Part shown: positions 1 to 7,360 of the stretch, one piece after another
Layout: every line of letters starts with the position of its first letter
Position numbering within the stretch: position 1 is the stretch's first letter
Assembly (NCBI GenBank): GCA_024304875.1
Contig: JAMWZF010000004.1
Location: forward strand, 1-28,181
Length of the DNA stretch: 28,181 nucleotides
Source of the DNA: Paracoccaceae bacterium
Lineage (GTDB): Bacteria; Pseudomonadota; Alphaproteobacteria; Rhodobacterales; Rhodobacteraceae
Reading direction: 5' to 3'
Translations under genes and position numbers: made by a program
Notes under the pieces: generated by a model
Seen by the model: the letters and a program-made list of their open reading frames with translations, nothing else
What the model was told of the DNA's origin: nothing
The model's database searches: none

Positions 1-254
1 ACCACGGGGGCGACGAGGATCGCGTCGACGCCCTGGGCGATGAACGAGCGCATGGCGGCGATCTGGTTTTCCTGGCGCTGCTGGGCGTCCGAGAAGCGCA
101 GGTCGATGCCGCGCTCTTCGGCCTGTTGCTGCGTCACGGTGGTTTCGGCGGCGCGCCAGCCGGACTCCGAGCCGATCTGGCTGAAGCCGATGGTTTGTGC
201 GGACGCACCGGTAGAGAGCGCAGCAATGGCTGCGCCGAGCAGGTATTTCTTCAT
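1..254 (-). CDS. ytfQ: YtfQ-like sugar ABC transporter substrate-binding protein (partial, N-terminus only)
   Basis: Periplasmic binding protein of a sugar (galactofuranose-type) ABC importer; only the first ~84 codons lie in the window and the gene runs off the left edge. The start ATG is preceded by a GGGAGG ribosome binding site. Residues 1-20 form a signal peptide (MKKYLLGAAIAALSTGASAQ). The mature part begins TIGFSQIGSESGWRAAET and continues with QQRQENQIAAMRSFIAQG and then VDAILVAPVV, which follows the N-terminus of E. coli YtfQ closely as I remember it. The remaining importer genes (YtfR, YtfT, YjfF types) would be expected to the left, outside the window. Expression is probably independent of the operon at 399-5892, because a terminator lies between them. 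The family call is strong; the exact sugar is inferred only from YtfQ similarity. Confidence 0.85.
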   Translation of the reverse strand, partial: MKKYLLGAAIAALSTGASAQTIGFSQIGSESGWRAAETTVTQQQAEERGIDLRFSDAQQRQENQIAAMRSFIAQGVDAILVAPV

Positions 255-294
255 GGTATCCTCCCAATTCAGGCCGAAGCCAGAATCGAAAAAA

Positions 295-307
295 TCATAC
301 TATATGA
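295..307. promoter_or_regulatory. Palindrome in the promoter region of the ytfQ-like gene
   Basis: The 13-base sequence tcatactatatga is a 5-bp inverted repeat (tcata / tatga) around a 3-base centre, in an AT-rich stretch of otherwise GC-rich DNA, about 40 bases upstream of the ytfQ-like start. On the minus strand it contains TATAGT and TATGAT, either of which could act as a -10 element, so a bound repressor would block transcription. No convincing -35 element at the standard distance was found. The operator role is inferred from symmetry and position. Confidence 0.35.
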
Positions 308-344
308 CTTTAATCAACCGGGTGATTTCCGGCGCGGCACAAAA

Positions 345-374
345 TACGAAAAAGGGGGACCGAAGCCCCCCTTT
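345..374 (-). terminator. Rho-independent terminator of the Pot-type operon
   Basis: Read on the minus strand, an 8-bp GC-rich stem (AAAGGGGG paired with CCCCCTTT, plus-strand positions 351-358 and 367-374) closes an 8-base loop and runs directly into a T-rich tail (TTTTTCGTATTTT). It begins about 25 bases after the stop codon of the binding-protein gene that ends at 399 and ends roughly 90 bases before the ytfQ-like start, so it should separate the two transcription units. Confidence 0.85.
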
Positions 375-398
375 CCCAACGAAGTCAGAAACTTGGAC

Positions 399-1427
399 TT
401 ACTGAAGAAGCTCGGTCCAGATCTGCGTGCGCACGTCCTGGATCTCCTGCGGGCAGGCCGGGCTGAACTTGCCGGCGGCCGCCAGCTCCTCGGGAATCAC
501 GATCTCGGGCGCCTCGGACATCTCTGCGTCCATGAACTCTTCCGAGCCGGTGATCCCGTTGCCGTAACGGGCGAAGTTGGAGAGCATCGCCGCGTTCTCG
601 GGCTGGAGGATGAAGTTGATGAAGGTCATCGCGTTCTCGGTGTTCTCGGCATCGGCCAGTACGGCGGCGTTGTCCATCCAGACCGGGTAGCCGGTGGTCG
701 GATAGCCGTAGGCCAGATCCTCGTTCTGCATCCGCGCCCGCATCGAGGCGCCGTTCCAGTAGACGCCCGCGCCGATGTCGCCGGCGGCGTAGCTGTCGAT
801 CGTGCCGTAATCCATCGCCAGCCACGACGGCTTGGCCTCCATCAGCTCGTCCCGGACCTGCCGCCAGATCTCCATGTCGTCGGTGCAGGGGCTGTCGCCG
901 CCGACGGCGTAGACGGCCATCGCCATGACGTCCGACATCTCGGGGATGACGTTGATCTTGCCGGCCAGTTCCTCGGGCGGGTTGAGGAAGATGTCGGCGG
1001 TGTTGATGTCGCCGTCATAGAGCGAGGTGTTCACGATCACCCCGGTGGTCCCCCACTGCCACGGCACCGTGTATTGCCGGCCCGGGTCGAAATCGACCTC
1101 CATCCAGCGCGGCTCGATGTTGCCCAGGTCGGTCACGATCTCGGTGTCGAGAGGCTGGAGCAGCCCTTCCTCGATCCATTGCTGGACGTAAGAGTGGGTC
1201 GGCACCACGATGTCGAAGCCGTGGCCGCCCTGCCGGATGCGGGCCAGCGCGGTGTCGTTGCTGTCGAAGTCGGTGATCGTCACCTCGATCCCGGTCTCTT
1301 CGGTGAATTTCTCGATCATCTCGGGGCTGGTGTAGTTGCCCCAGTTGTAGATGTTCAGCTCGCCCTGGGCGGCGGCCATGCCGGTGCCCGCCAGAAGGGC
1401 GGCGGCGGCGGTCATCATCGTTTTCAT
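399..1427 (-). CDS. potD: PotD/PotF-like periplasmic polyamine-type substrate-binding protein
   Basis: Secreted binding protein (342 aa) that would deliver substrate to the importer encoded just upstream. Residues 1-21 are a signal peptide (MKTMMTAAAALLAGTGMAAAQ). The mature protein starts GELNIYNWGNYTSPEMIEKF, the typical opening of the PotD/PotF class (extracellular solute-binding family 1), followed by VTITDFDSNDTALARI and a YTVPWQWGTTGV segment that is also characteristic. Length is normal for the family. The start ATG has a GGGAGA ribosome binding site 8 bases upstream. It is the last gene of the operon, 27 bp after the second permease gene, and is followed by a clear terminator. Spermidine or putrescine is the usual family ligand, but the operon partner at 4231-5892 is an amidohydrolase, so the true ligand may be an acylated amine or related cation. 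The symbol marks family, not proven substrate. Confidence 0.85.
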   Translation of the reverse strand: MKTMMTAAAALLAGTGMAAAQGELNIYNWGNYTSPEMIEKFTEETGIEVTITDFDSNDTALARIRQGGHGFDIVVPTHSYVQQWIEEGLLQPLDTEIVTDLGNIEPRWMEVDFDPGRQYTVPWQWGTTGVIVNTSLYDGDINTADIFLNPPEELAGKINVIPEMSDVMAMAVYAVGGDSPCTDDMEIWRQVRDELMEAKPSWLAMDYGTIDSYAAGDIGAGVYWNGASMRARMQNEDLAYGYPTTGYPVWMDNAAVLADAENTENAMTFINFILQPENAAMLSNFARYGNGITGSEEFMDAEMSEAPEIVIPEELAAAGKFSPACPQEIQDVRTQIWTELLQ

Positions 1428-1454
1428 TGTCGTGGTCTCCCGTTGGTGGACAGA

Positions 1455-2264
1455 TCACCCACGCTTGCGCGTGAGCAGGAAAAAGGCGGTCACGATCACC
1501 AGCGACAGGGCAAGGAACAGCGTCGCGATGGCGTTCATCTCGGGCGTCACCACGCGGCGGAGCTGCCCGAGCATGTAGGTCGGCAGCGTATCCTGCCCGG
1601 CGGATTTGACAAACTCGGTGATGACGACGGTATCGAGCGAAATCACGAAGGACAGCATGAACCCGGCAAGGATGCCGGGGACCAGCAGCGGCAGGGTGAT
1701 GAAGCGGAAGGCCTGCACCGGGCTGGCGTAGAGGTCGGCTGCTGCCGATTCCAGCGTGGGGTCCAGCGTCTCGAGCCGGGCGCGGATCGGCAGGTAGGCG
1801 AAGGGGATGCAGAAGGCGGTGTGCGACGCGACGAGGTAGCCCATGCCGGTGTACCCCGTCTGAACCTTGAGGAAGGCCACGAAGATCAGGAGCGCGATGC
1901 CGGTCACCACCTCGGGCACCATGAGCGGCTGGTTGATCAGCGCATAGATCATCGTCTGGCCGGGGAAGCGCGCCACCCGCGTCGTGCCCAGCGCCGCCAG
2001 GGTCGCCAGCACCGTCGCGATCCCCGCCGCGGCGGCGGCGAGCCAGAGCGACCGGACCGAGACCTCCTGCACCTGTTCGTTCGCGAAGGCGGCGGCGTAC
2101 CAGCGCAGCGAGAAGCCCTCGAAGTTCGATTGCGACTGGCCGGCGTTGAAGGAGTAGAACACCAGGATCACGATCGGCAGGTAGAGCAGCACGAAGGTCA
2201 GGATCGCGATGGCCCCGAAGCCGGGGAGGCGGCGGACGGAAAAGGGCTTAACCACGGCGCTCAC
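1455..2264 (-). CDS. potC: PotC-like ABC transporter permease
   Basis: Inner-membrane permease (269 aa) of the polyamine-type importer. It has the usual hydrophobic segments: an N-terminal one around residues 15-37 (FGAIAILTFVLLYLPIVILV), then others through the middle and a final one near residues 240-262. The ATPase-docking loop reads ESAAADLYASPVQAFRFITLPLLVPGI, matching the EAA motif with its conserved glycine replaced by an alternative small or polar residue, as is common in PotC proteins. The start is a GTG that lies inside the end of the preceding permease gene (17-bp overlap), which suggests translational coupling. The protein ends with a short basic tail (LLTRKRG). The partner permease is the gene ending at 2248. 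Confidence 0.88.
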   Translation of the reverse strand: MSAVVKPFSVRRLPGFGAIAILTFVLLYLPIVILVFYSFNAGQSQSNFEGFSLRWYAAAFANEQVQEVSVRSLWLAAAAAGIATVLATLAALGTTRVARFPGQTMIYALINQPLMVPEVVTGIALLIFVAFLKVQTGYTGMGYLVASHTAFCIPFAYLPIRARLETLDPTLESAAADLYASPVQAFRFITLPLLVPGILAGFMLSFVISLDTVVITEFVKSAGQDTLPTYMLGQLRRVVTPEMNAIATLFLALSLVIVTAFFLLTRKRG

Positions 2265-3138
2265 CCCCGCCCTGGTTGACTACCCGCAGGTACATCATCA
2301 GCGCGCCGACCACGATGATCAGCAGCAGCATCGACATGGCGGCCCCGAGCGGCCAGTTCTGCCCCTGCCCGAACTGCAGCCCGATCAGGTTGCCCATCAT
2401 CATCGTCCGACCGCCACCGAGGATCCGGGGCGTGACGTAGGCGCCGATGGCGGGAATGAAGACGAGGATGGACCCGGCGATGAACCCGGGCTTGACCAGC
2501 GGCAGGATCACGTGCCGCAGCACCCTCCAGCGGCTGGCGTAGAGGTCGTAGCCCGCCTCGACGAGCCGGAAGTCCAGCTTGTCCATCGCGGCATAGAGCG
2601 GCAGCACCATCAGCGGCAGGAAGACATAGGCCATGCCGACCAGCACCGCGAAATCGGTGTAGAGCATCTGGATCGGCTCCTCGATCGCGCCCATCCACAT
2701 CAGGAGGGAGTTGATCGTGCCGGAGTTCCGGATCAGCTCCTGGATGGCGAAGGTGCGGATCAGAAGGTTCGTCCAGAACGGGATGGTGATGAGGAACAGC
2801 CAGAAGGCCCTGTTGTGGGGCGAGCGCGTGGCGACGAACCACGCGGTGGGAAAGCCGAGGACGGCGCAGATGAAGGTCGTCTGAAGCGACAGCCAGATCG
2901 ACCGCCAGAAGATCGTCAGGTGCGCGGTGTTCCAGGTCACCACCTCGGGGTCGAAGATGTCGCGGGAAAAGAAGACGCGGAACCACGCCTCGGTCGAAAA
3001 CTCCCAGCTGACCCCGCCGAGGGTGCCGGGCGACAGGAACGAATAGACCAGCACGATTGTCAGCGGCCCGGAGGCGGCCAGCACCAGCACGAAGAGCGCG
3101 GGCGCGGAGAGGAGCCATTTCCAGCCGTGCTTTCCCAT
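2248..3138 (-). CDS. potB: PotB-like ABC transporter permease
   Basis: First permease (296 aa) of the polyamine-type importer. There is a hydrophobic segment at residues 8-36, then a large periplasmic loop including SFLSPGTLGGVSWEFSTEAW, then the FWLFLITIPFWTNLLIRTFA segment that is highly typical of PotB-type proteins. The docking loop reads EAGYDLYASRWRVLRHVILPLVKPG, a good EAA motif. The start ATG follows a GGGAG ribosome binding site and lies 4 bp after the stop of the ATPase gene; the 3' end overlaps the next permease gene. It probably pairs with that gene's product as a heterodimer. Assignment to the family is secure; substrate is not visible from the permease. Confidence 0.88.
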   Translation of the reverse strand: MGKHGWKWLLSAPALFVLVLAASGPLTIVLVYSFLSPGTLGGVSWEFSTEAWFRVFFSRDIFDPEVVTWNTAHLTIFWRSIWLSLQTTFICAVLGFPTAWFVATRSPHNRAFWLFLITIPFWTNLLIRTFAIQELIRNSGTINSLLMWMGAIEEPIQMLYTDFAVLVGMAYVFLPLMVLPLYAAMDKLDFRLVEAGYDLYASRWRVLRHVILPLVKPGFIAGSILVFIPAIGAYVTPRILGGGRTMMMGNLIGLQFGQGQNWPLGAAMSMLLLIIVVGALMMYLRVVNQGGGERRG

Positions 3139-3142
3139 GCCC

Positions 3143-4234
3143 CTACTCCCTCAGGATCCGCAGGGCGCCGGGCGTCAGCCGGATCGGCATCTCCGTCCCC
3201 GGTTCCGGCTCGTCCGCCAGCACGGTGTTCTGTCGGCGCAGCGTGAAGGGCTCGCCGCCGGGCAGGCGCAGGTGCAGGTAGGTGTCGGTACCGAAGAAGA
3301 CGTGGCTCTCCAGCGTGCCGGTCATGTCGGCCTCGGCGGGGGCTACGACCTGCGCCTGCTCGGGCCGGATGACGGTGGTGACAGTGTCGCCCACGGCGGG
3401 GGTCAGCCCGTCCGGCAGGCTCGCCTCGGCCTGCGTCCCGCCCGGTAGGGCCACGGTCGCCTTGCCGCTCTCCACCGCCGTGACGGGCAGGTCGAGGAAG
3501 TTCGTCTCGCCGATGAAATCCGCCACGAAGCGGACGGAGGGGCGGTGGTAGATCTCGCTGGGGCTGCCGAGTTGCAGGATCTTCCCGGCGCTCATCACCG
3601 CGATCCGGTCGGACATCGTCAGCGCCTCTTCCTGGTCGTGGGTGACGAAGACGAAGGTGATCCCGGTCTCGGTCTGCAGGCGCTTGAGCTCGCCCTGCAT
3701 TTCCTTGCGCAGCTTGAGGTCGAGGGCGCTGAGAGGCTCGTCGAGGAGGAGGACCCGTGGGCGCGGCGCCAGTGCCCGCGCGAGGGCCACCCGCTGCTGC
3801 TGCCCGCCGGAGATCTCGGAAGGCTTGCGGTCGGCCATCGCCTCCATGCGCACCAGCGCCAGCATCTCCTTGGTCGTCTTGTCCACCTCCGCCCGCGGCT
3901 TGCCCAGCATCTTGAGGCCGAAGCCGATGTTCTGGGCGACGGTCATGTGCGGGAAGAGCGCGTAGTTCTGGAAGACGGTGTTGACGGGCCGCTCGTTCGG
4001 GCCCTTGCCCGCCACCTCCTCGCCCCCGATCCTGAGGCTGCCCTTGGTCGGCGCCTCGAACCCCGCGATGAGGCGCAGGAGCGTGGTCTTGCCGCAGCCC
4101 GACGGGCCGAGAAGGGTGAAGAACTCGCCGGTGTCTATGGTCAGGTCGATGTCCTGCAGGGCGGTGAAGGCATTGGCCCCCTGCCCGAAGGTCTTGCCCA
4201 GACCCGCGATCTCGATTTCCGGCCGGTCGCTCAT
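3143..4234 (-). CDS. potA: PotA-like ABC transporter ATP-binding protein
   Basis: Cytoplasmic ATPase (363 aa) energising the polyamine-type importer. All nucleotide-binding motifs are present: Walker A GPSGCGKTT (43-51), Q-loop Q89, signature SGGQQQR (142-148), Walker B VLLLDE (161-166), D-loop SALD, and switch histidine H199 in FVTHDQEEA. After about residue 240 comes a TOBE-type regulatory domain (DTVTTVIRPEQAQVV and onward), as in PotA/UgpC-class ATPases. The start ATG overlaps the amidohydrolase stop by 4 bp (ATGA), so the two are likely coupled, and the permease gene follows after 4 bp. Nothing is missing or broken. Confidence 0.92.
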   Translation of the reverse strand: MSDRPEIEIAGLGKTFGQGANAFTALQDIDLTIDTGEFFTLLGPSGCGKTTLLRLIAGFEAPTKGSLRIGGEEVAGKGPNERPVNTVFQNYALFPHMTVAQNIGFGLKMLGKPRAEVDKTTKEMLALVRMEAMADRKPSEISGGQQQRVALARALAPRPRVLLLDEPLSALDLKLRKEMQGELKRLQTETGITFVFVTHDQEEALTMSDRIAVMSAGKILQLGSPSEIYHRPSVRFVADFIGETNFLDLPVTAVESGKATVALPGGTQAEASLPDGLTPAVGDTVTTVIRPEQAQVVAPAEADMTGTLESHVFFGTDTYLHLRLPGGEPFTLRRQNTVLADEPEPGTEMPIRLTPGALRILRE

Positions 4235-5892
4235 GCCTCTGTCTCCCAGACGATGGTGCCGCCACAGATTGTCATGGCGACATGCATGGCGCCGATCTGG
4301 TCCACCGGCGTGGCCTCGATGTCGCCGGAGAGGATCACGAGGTCGGCGAGGTAGCCGGCCTTGAGCATTCCCTTGCGGTCCTCGGTATGCTCGGCATAGG
4401 CGCCGCCGATGGTGTAGGCGGCGAGGGTTTCCATCAGGGTCAGCCGCTGGTCGGTGCCGCCCTCGTATGTGGGCCGGGTCAGGGCGGCCTGGATGCCCTT
4501 CAGCGGGTTGATGTCCGCAACGGGCCAGTCGGAGGCGAAGCAGACGTGGGCACCGGCCTTGACGAGGTCCGCGCAGAGGTAGGCGTCGTTCCAGCGGTCC
4601 TTGCCGATCACGTCCATCGTCGGCTCAAGCGGGAAGTCCATCGCCCCCGGCGCGTGGACCGGCTGGATTGAGGCAGTGACGCCGAGGCCCGCAAGGCGCG
4701 GCACGTCGGCCCGGTCGATCAGCTCGATATGCTCGATCCGGTGGCGGGAATCGCGCGGCCCGTTGGCCTGCCGCGCCGCCTCGTAGCCGTCCAGCACCCG
4801 GCGCACGGCGGCGTCGCCGATGGCGTGGACGGCGATCTGGAGGCCCCGGCGGTCGGCTTCGGTCGCGATCTCGGCGAAGCGCTCGGCGCTGTGGAGGGGG
4901 TCGCCCTTCACCCCCGGATGGCCGGGGTAGTCGTTCAGCATCGCAGCCGTGGTGCTGTCGATCACGCCGTCCATGAACAGCTTCACGAAGCCCGAACGCA
5001 GCCAGTCGTCGTCCCAGGCCTCGGCCATCGCGCTGGCCTCGGCGAGGTCGGCAGGGTCGCGGTCGGGGCGGTAGTGGAACGGCACGCGGACCCGCGCGGT
5101 CAGCTTGCCCTCCTGCCGGAGCGCGTCGAGCACCCGCAGGGTGTAGGTGTTGCCGTCCATGTTCACGAGGCTGGTGAAGCCGTGCCGTGCGCAATGGGCA
5201 AGGCCGCGGGCCATGGGGGTCATGTCGGCGCGCAGGTCCTCGTCGGTCGGGGCCGGGTCCGGCTCCCGCCCGGTGGCGATGCCGGCCATGATCCGGGCCT
5301 CTCCGGCCAGGGCCAGAACGGGCGCCTTGGCCTCGAACTCGCGCAGCTCGCCGGTGGCGAGGCCGTCCTCGCCCATGACGATCTCGTTGCCCGTGTTCAG
5401 CTCCCGGCCCTCGAGGATGCCGGCGGCCTTCAGAGCGGCGGTGTTCGCCCAGGCGGTGTGGTGGTCGGCGGCCAGCAGGCAGACGGGCCGGTCCGGCAGG
5501 ATCGCGTCGAGGTCGTGGCGGGTGAGCGAGCGGCCGAGGATGGCGTAGTCGCAGCCCTGCCCGACGATCACGGGGCGGTCGGGATGGGCCTCGGCGAATT
5601 GCGTCAGCGCGGCGGCGAGGGCCTCCTGCCCGTGCACGCCGAGGAGTTGCAGATGCGCCAGCTCGGAGCCGCCCATGAAGAGGTGCAGGTGGCTTTCGAT
5701 GAAGCCCGGCAGGACCGTGGCGCCGCCCGCGTCGATGCTCCGCGCTTGCGGTCCGGCGAGGGCGACCATGGCGCGGGTGTCCCCCACGGCCAGCACCCGC
5801 CCCTCGGCCAGGGCGACGGCCTCGACGCGGGGAAGGTTCGGGTCCATCGTCAGGACCCGCGCGTTATGGACCACCAGCGTTGCGTCGGTCAT
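4231..5892 (-). CDS. YtcJ-like metal-dependent amidohydrolase (Amidohydro_3 family)
   Basis: Cytoplasmic metal-dependent hydrolase of the amidohydrolase superfamily (553 aa, usual length for YtcJ/AepA-type proteins). The small N-terminal beta domain leads to the first metal motif SHLHLF (H68, H70). Further expected ligands are visible: the VKLFMDGVID segment with a lysine, QIAVHAIGDAAV, HRIEHIE and ASDWP, so the catalytic set looks complete. Such enzymes cleave C-N bonds of amides, N-acyl or formyl amines. It is the first gene of the operon and its stop overlaps the ATPase start by 4 bp, so it most likely processes the compound imported by the PotABCD-type transporter. The ATG start is preceded by only a weak purine-rich site (GGACGG). 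Substrate unknown; a misplaced generic annotation as an imidazolonepropionase would not be supported by the neighbourhood. Confidence 0.85.
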   Translation of the reverse strand: MTDATLVVHNARVLTMDPNLPRVEAVALAEGRVLAVGDTRAMVALAGPQARSIDAGGATVLPGFIESHLHLFMGGSELAHLQLLGVHGQEALAAALTQFAEAHPDRPVIVGQGCDYAILGRSLTRHDLDAILPDRPVCLLAADHHTAWANTAALKAAGILEGRELNTGNEIVMGEDGLATGELREFEAKAPVLALAGEARIMAGIATGREPDPAPTDEDLRADMTPMARGLAHCARHGFTSLVNMDGNTYTLRVLDALRQEGKLTARVRVPFHYRPDRDPADLAEASAMAEAWDDDWLRSGFVKLFMDGVIDSTTAAMLNDYPGHPGVKGDPLHSAERFAEIATEADRRGLQIAVHAIGDAAVRRVLDGYEAARQANGPRDSRHRIEHIELIDRADVPRLAGLGVTASIQPVHAPGAMDFPLEPTMDVIGKDRWNDAYLCADLVKAGAHVCFASDWPVADINPLKGIQAALTRPTYEGGTDQRLTLMETLAAYTIGGAYAEHTEDRKGMLKAGYLADLVILSGDIEATPVDQIGAMHVAMTICGGTIVWETEA

Positions 5893-6022
5893 ATCCGTCC
5901 ACCCTTGCAGAGTCCCAGACAGCCAAGGATTTGACGGGATTGCAAGTTTGTCCTGCCCCGGGCGGCCGGTTGCGGCCGTGTCCGGGTCAGGTGCGCCCGG
6001 GTATCGGACAACGGTGGCAGGG
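5893..6022. other. Upstream region of the amidohydrolase-pot operon
   Basis: This 130-bp gap separates the small gene ending at 6023 from the operon that starts at 5892. It should carry the operon promoter. On the minus strand TTGCAA is a possible -35, but the hexamer at the right distance is a poor -10, so I do not mark a promoter. No clear terminator for the small gene is visible. Confidence 0.3.
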
Positions 6023-6202
6023 CTATTCCGCGCGCTGCGCGGCCCTGCGCGACACCGCCGCCGCGCCGGCGCAGGCGGCCAGGAGGACGACGGTGACGAC
6101 CGGCCAGTAGGACCAGCCGTGGTCGTGGGACACCGTGGCGGGATGTGCGGCGGCGGTGGTGGCGGCGAGGCCGGCCAGCAGGGTCAGGGGAAAGGTTTCC
6201 AT
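6023..6202 (-). CDS. Small secreted/membrane protein with a histidine-containing segment (59 aa)
   Basis: I do not recognise this protein. The start METFPLTLL is chosen because it follows a strong AAGGAG site at a good distance; the frame stays open upstream but with poor codon choice. Residues 1-19 look like a signal peptide ending in TTAAA, next comes a short segment with histidines (HPATVSHDHG), then one membrane helix at about residues 31-50 (WPVVTVVLLAACAGAAAV), then a basic tail (SRRAAQRAE). The predicted topology is a short periplasmic piece anchored by a single helix, with the tail in the cytoplasm. The histidines could bind a metal such as copper, nickel or zinc, but that is speculation. 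It overlaps the small frame at 6184-6288 by 19 bases. Codon use from the start on fits the genome. Confidence 0.55.
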   Translation of the reverse strand: METFPLTLLAGLAATTAAAHPATVSHDHGWSYWPVVTVVLLAACAGAAAVSRRAAQRAE

Positions 6203-6288
6203 CTCTCGATCTCCTTCTTTCGTTGGGACAGGAAGTCGCGCGGGTCGAGGGACGCCTTTTCGTCCATCGAGACATAGATCAGGCTCAT
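6184..6288 (-). CDS. Possible small ORF (34 aa), perhaps the 3' part of a frameshifted gene
   Basis: The frame starts MSLIYVSMDEKASLDPRD, then continues with FLSQRKKEIERWKPFP. The ATG overlaps the TGA of the small frame at 6285-6395 (ATGA). By eye, third codon positions here are strongly G/C, so this frame looks coding, although no classic ribosome binding site precedes it. It is hydrophilic and probably helical. The adjacent upstream stretch looks coding in a different frame, so this may be the C-terminal part of one longer protein whose frame has been broken. No family recognised. Confidence 0.35.
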   Translation of the reverse strand: MSLIYVSMDEKASLDPRDFLSQRKKEIERWKPFP

Positions 6289-6395
6289 GGTTGGTCCACT
6301 CGCGCACCATCTCGCCGGGGAACGGCAGGTAGCTCAGTTCGCGCGAGCCGAAGGAGGGCGAGGGCTGTCGTGGCAGGAAGCGTGGGCTTGGTCAT
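6285..6395 (-). pseudogene. Possible broken small gene (5' part; frame shifts before 6288)
   Basis: An ATG at 6395 with a decent AAGGGG site 6 bases upstream opens a 36-aa frame (MTKPTLPATTALALLRLART and onward) that stops at 6285. Its codon use is poor for this genome. The adjacent frame over the same bases reads SPRFLPRQPSPSFGSRELSY and then LPFPGEMVREWTN with consistently G/C third positions, but has no start codon. A product that begins at 6395, shifts into that frame and shifts again into the frame of 6184-6288 would be a ~70-residue protein. Either this is a decayed gene, or the sequence has indel errors, or these are only short leader-type frames. No family recognised. Confidence 0.3.
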
Positions 6396-6842
6396 GGTGG
6401 TCCCCTTGGTCCTGTCCCGCACGATGACTGGAGGTCGCGCCCGCTGCCGGAACATGGATGGAGGCGGGTCGGACCGGCGCGGTATGCCTCCCGGGTTTTT
6501 GCCCCGCCGGGTGCCCCGCGGGAATTGGCCCACCGGGTGGCATTTCTCGGACCGAACCTGCCGCGTGCGACAGTGGAACCCTAAACGCCCTGCACGGTCA
6601 GGGAGGCCGACAAGGACGCATCGGGCAAGCGTCAGGGCCGCTGCGGGAAGGACGAGGGCGGGTCTGCTGCTTCCCTGGGGGGCGCTTTGCGGCCGGCGCC
6701 GCTTTATTGGGCGAACCGTGACCGGCCAGTCATTAACGACCGGGTAACCAGCGGACTCGTCAGAAGGGCGCCGTAAACCCGCTGTTCAGGGATCGGGGCA
6801 ATAGATGGCGGCTGAGACCATGCCTTAACGAACGGACCCGTC
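6396..6842. other. Non-coding stretch between the small ORFs and the pruR-like gene
   Basis: About 450 bp between divergent units. I find no frame with convincing codon use and a ribosome binding site. It holds a weak candidate promoter for the plus-strand pair (6707-6735), a 5-bp hairpin (ccctg...caggg near 6589) with no T-run, and a GC-rich stretch around 6490-6540. The minus-strand transcript of the small genes must also start here. Confidence 0.4.
6707..6735 (+). promoter_or_regulatory. Weak candidate promoter for the pruR-dcpA-like pair
   Basis: TTGGGC (6707-6712) and TCATTA (6730-6735) are separated by 17 bases, the standard spacing. Both hexamers are imperfect. If used, the transcript would have a leader of roughly 100 bases before the ATG at 6843. 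Sequence match only. Confidence 0.25.
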
Positions 6843-7352
6843 ATGAGATTCGCCCTCTGTCTGTTGATCCTCGGCCTGCTCGGCCTCCCGCCCGTGTCCG
6901 CACAGACCATGCCGCGGCCGAGGACGCTTGCGCCGATGGACCATGCGCCGGCGGAACTGACGGTGGCGGGGCCGGACGGGTCGGAGAGGGTCTATACTCC
7001 CGCCCTGCTCGAGGAATTGCCGACCTACGCCTTGCGCACGACGACGCCTTGGCGCGAGGTGCCGGCGGAGTTCGAGGGGATTCTCCTGACCGACCTGCTG
7101 GCGGCAAACGGGTTGGACAGCGCCGAGGCGATCACCGTCTTGGCCGAGAACGAATATGCCGTCACCATCCCCCGCGCCGCATGGGAGGCGCTGAACATCC
7201 TGGTGGCCACGCGGGTCGACGGCGCGCCTCATTCGCGGCGGGCCCGCGGGCCCATCCAGTTCGTCGTGGCGATGGACACCTACCAGGCCTCGCCGATCGC
7301 CAGAGAGGACTACCTGGTCTGGATGGCGGCCCGGATCGAACCGGTCGAATAG
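6843..7352 (+). CDS. pruR: PruR-like periplasmic pterin-binding protein (SUOX-like fold, no molybdenum ligand)
   Basis: Secreted protein of 169 aa. Residues 1-20 are a signal peptide (MRFALCLLILGLLGLPPVSA). The rest resembles the oxidoreductase molybdopterin-binding (sulfite oxidase-like) fold: a central stretch LLEELPTYALRTTTPW, then GILLTDLLAANGLDSAEAIT, and YAVTIPRAAW, finishing with the YQASPIAREDYLVWMAARIE segment. The mature protein has no cysteine at all (the only one is in the signal peptide), so it cannot bind molybdenum as an enzyme of the family would. A cysteine-free SUOX-like protein encoded directly before a GGDEF-EAL gene (8 bp gap) is the arrangement of Agrobacterium tumefaciens PruR-DcpA, where PruR binds a reduced pterin and controls DcpA from the periplasm. 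The assignment rests on fold features and context; an orphan molybdopterin-like protein is the alternative. No strong ribosome binding site is visible. Confidence 0.72.
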   Translation: MRFALCLLILGLLGLPPVSAQTMPRPRTLAPMDHAPAELTVAGPDGSERVYTPALLEELPTYALRTTTPWREVPAEFEGILLTDLLAANGLDSAEAITVLAENEYAVTIPRAAWEALNILVATRVDGAPHSRRARGPIQFVVAMDTYQASPIAREDYLVWMAARIEPVE

Positions 7353-7360
7353 GCCACGCG

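Noticed and set aside
126..2279. Very long plus-strand open frame opposite the Pot-type operon
   Set aside because: It has low-complexity, R/G/H/D-rich composition typical of antisense frames in GC-rich DNA and runs opposite well-supported importer genes.
6586..6605. Hairpin ccctg/caggg as a terminator
   Set aside because: Only 5 bp and no T-run on either strand.
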